Below the pieces are notes generated by a model. That model had not been told where the DNA came from. It made no database searches and worked only from the letters and a program-made list of their open reading frames with translations. From positions 1 through 5,527 of the forward strand of contig JAILMZ010000111.1 of NCBI GenBank assembly GCA_024692105.1: DNA of 5,527 nucleotides, read 5' to 3'. The position numbers were made by a program, and so were the translations under genes. Origin of the DNA: Saccharofermentans sp. GTDB taxonomy: Bacteria; Bacillota_A; Clostridia; Saccharofermentanales; Saccharofermentanaceae. The stretch's first letter is position 1. Each line of letters begins with the position of its first letter. Below are positions 4,327-5,527 of this stretch, in pieces.

Positions 4327-5527
4327 ATGCCCGATCTTAAGTTGTTCTCGATAATCCTGTTTGTGGCTATGTATGTCCTTCTGGTCGCATTGCCCAAGTT
4401 CAGGCCGGTCATAGCGCTTGTTACCGCTACCATCTATGTAGTGTCAGGCGTGCTTCCGGTGGATAAGGTGCTTACTTCGATCGACTGGAACGTGCTGATG
4501 ATGCTCTTTGGTACGATGGTCATCGTAGATTACTTCATAGAATCCAAGATGCCGAACCTTATTGCGGAGTGGCTCTTAAGGCTGGCGCCGAATGTTCTGT
4601 GGGTAACGGTACTGATGTCGCTTTTCTCAGGAGTAATCTCCGCGTTCATCGATAACGTCGCGACAGTCCTCATGGTAGCACCGGTAGGCCTTGCCATCTG
4701 TAAGAAACTCAAGATATCTCCGGTCATGATGATCCTGTCCATCGCGGTGTCTTCGAACCTTCAGGGTGCTGCGACGCTCGTTGGCGATACGACTTCGATC
4801 ATGCTCGGCGGCGCTGCAGGCATGAACTTCAACGACTTCTTCTGGATGCACGGAAGGCCCGGAATGTTCTTCGCGACAGAGCTCGGCGCTCTTCTTACGA
4901 TCCCGATAATACTGTTCCTGTTCCGCAAGGACAAAGAGCCCGTCACATCCGATGAGCATACCAAGGTCACGGATTATATCCCGACCATAACGATGCTCGG
5001 ACATGTTGTGCTTCTCATAATCGCATCTTTCATACCTGATACGCCTTCCATTACGAACGGCGTTATCTGCATGGTGTGCGGCATACTTACGGTCATCATA
5101 GAGCTGTTCCTGTCTAAGTCCAAGGAGAGCATGATCCACGCGCTCAAGGCGATGGACTATGCGACGTGTGCACTTCTGACGGGACTGTTCGTTGTCATCG
5201 CGGCGATCACCGAGATCGGTCTTGTGCAGGATCTTGCCGGCTTCATTGCAACTGCAGGCGGCAGCAACATGTTCCTGCTGTTCACGATAGTCGTCTGGGG
5301 TTCTGTCATTATCTCCGCCTTCATAGACAATATCCCTTATGTTGCCACGATGCTCCCGATCCTGGGAACTGTCGCTGCCAACATGGGCGTCGAGCCTTAC
5401 TTCCTTTTCTTCGGACTTCTGGTAGGTGCGACGCTCGGAGGCAACATCACTCCGATCGGTGCTTCCGCGAACATCGCCGGCGTCGGCATGCTCCGCAAGG
5501 CAGGTTACGAGGTGAGGTTCAGGGACT
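4327..5527 (+). CDS. ArsB/NhaD/P-protein-type (IT superfamily) membrane transporter, 3' truncated
   Basis: The frame is open from ATG 4327 to the window end, giving 400 codons without a stop. The family is usually about 420-450 residues, so only the end is missing. The protein is very hydrophobic, with about ten membrane segments (for example about 6-22, 25-41, 53-70, 92-120, 181-199, 241-258, 279-298, 314-338). It shows the two-fold repeat of the ion transporter superfamily. SAFIDNVATVL (105-115) in the first half matches SAFIDNIPYVAT (330-341) in the second. Likewise SNLQGAATLVGD (143-154) matches GATLGGNITPIGASAN (367-382). Each pair forms the re-entrant hairpin and binding site in this fold. 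The charged loop at 199-214 links the halves. Relatives carry arsenite, Na+/H+ or dicarboxylates; the substrate here is unknown. It has its own strong promoter and ribosome site. No ars or nha genes are adjacent. Confidence 0.88.
   Translation, partial: MPDLKLFSIILFVAMYVLLVALPKFRPVIALVTATIYVVSGVLPVDKVLTSIDWNVLMMLFGTMVIVDYFIESKMPNLIAEWLLRLAPNVLWVTVLMSLFSGVISAFIDNVATVLMVAPVGLAICKKLKISPVMMILSIAVSSNLQGAATLVGDTTSIMLGGAAGMNFNDFFWMHGRPGMFFATELGALLTIPIILFLFRKDKEPVTSDEHTKVTDYIPTITMLGHVVLLIIASFIPDTPSITNGVICMVCGILTVIIELFLSKSKESMIHALKAMDYATCALLTGLFVVIAAITEIGLVQDLAGFIATAGGSNMFLLFTIVVWGSVIISAFIDNIPYVATMLPILGTVAANMGVEPYFLFFGLLVGATLGGNITPIGASANIAGVGMLRKAGYEVRFRD

Noticed and set aside
4627..5139. 170-codon open frame on the - strand inside the transporter gene
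   Set aside because: The translation is rich in Arg, His, Asp and Tyr with no family signature. The plus strand encodes a clear repeated membrane protein without a stop.

Overview
The window looks like chromosomal DNA of a Gram-positive anaerobe of the Bacillota, probably class Clostridia. Three things point there: clostridial hydrophobic (ChW) repeats in the first gene, strong AGGAGG-type ribosome binding sites, and a sigma-A-like promoter TTGACT-17-TAATAT. Base composition is moderately GC-rich with GC-biased third positions, which explains the many long antisense ORFs. I see no insertion sequence, CRISPR array, tRNA or rRNA. Family assignments come from motif recognition by eye, not from database searches.

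Layout. (1) 1-291, + strand: the 3' end of a ChW-repeat (surface or secreted type) protein. (2) 313-338: a bidirectional intrinsic terminator shared with the convergent operon. (3) 3047 down to 343, - strand: a compact three-gene operon read in the order HAD phosphatase (3047-2385), glycerol-1-phosphate-dehydrogenase-like enzyme (2362-1307), D-2-hydroxyacid dehydrogenase (1305-343). Gaps are 22 nt and 1 nt. (4) 3048-3140: a divergent promoter region with an extended -10 facing the operon, a TGTATACA palindrome and a repeated ATTACGG. (5) 3141-4256, + strand: a tightly linked pair of unrelated acetyltransferases, GNAT then chloramphenicol-acetyltransferase-like, 3 nt apart. (6) 4257-4326: an intergenic region with a near-consensus promoter and a 10-bp inverted repeat whose right arm contains the next gene's Shine-Dalgarno. 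(7) 4327-5527, + strand: an ArsB/NhaD/P-protein-type (IT superfamily) membrane transporter cut off by the window end.

The minus-strand operon plausibly forms a small pathway: one enzyme handles a phosphorylated polyol or ketol, one removes a phosphate, and one interconverts a 2-keto acid and a D-2-hydroxy acid. The substrate cannot be named from sequence. The two acetyltransferases are probably co-expressed and act on unknown small molecules or protein termini.

The most interesting signal is regulatory. The inverted repeat before the transporter could fold and hide its Shine-Dalgarno only in read-through mRNA from the upstream acetyltransferase genes. Transcripts from the transporter's own promoter would start inside the loop and escape. 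I see no clear sign of a complete new defence or mobile system here.
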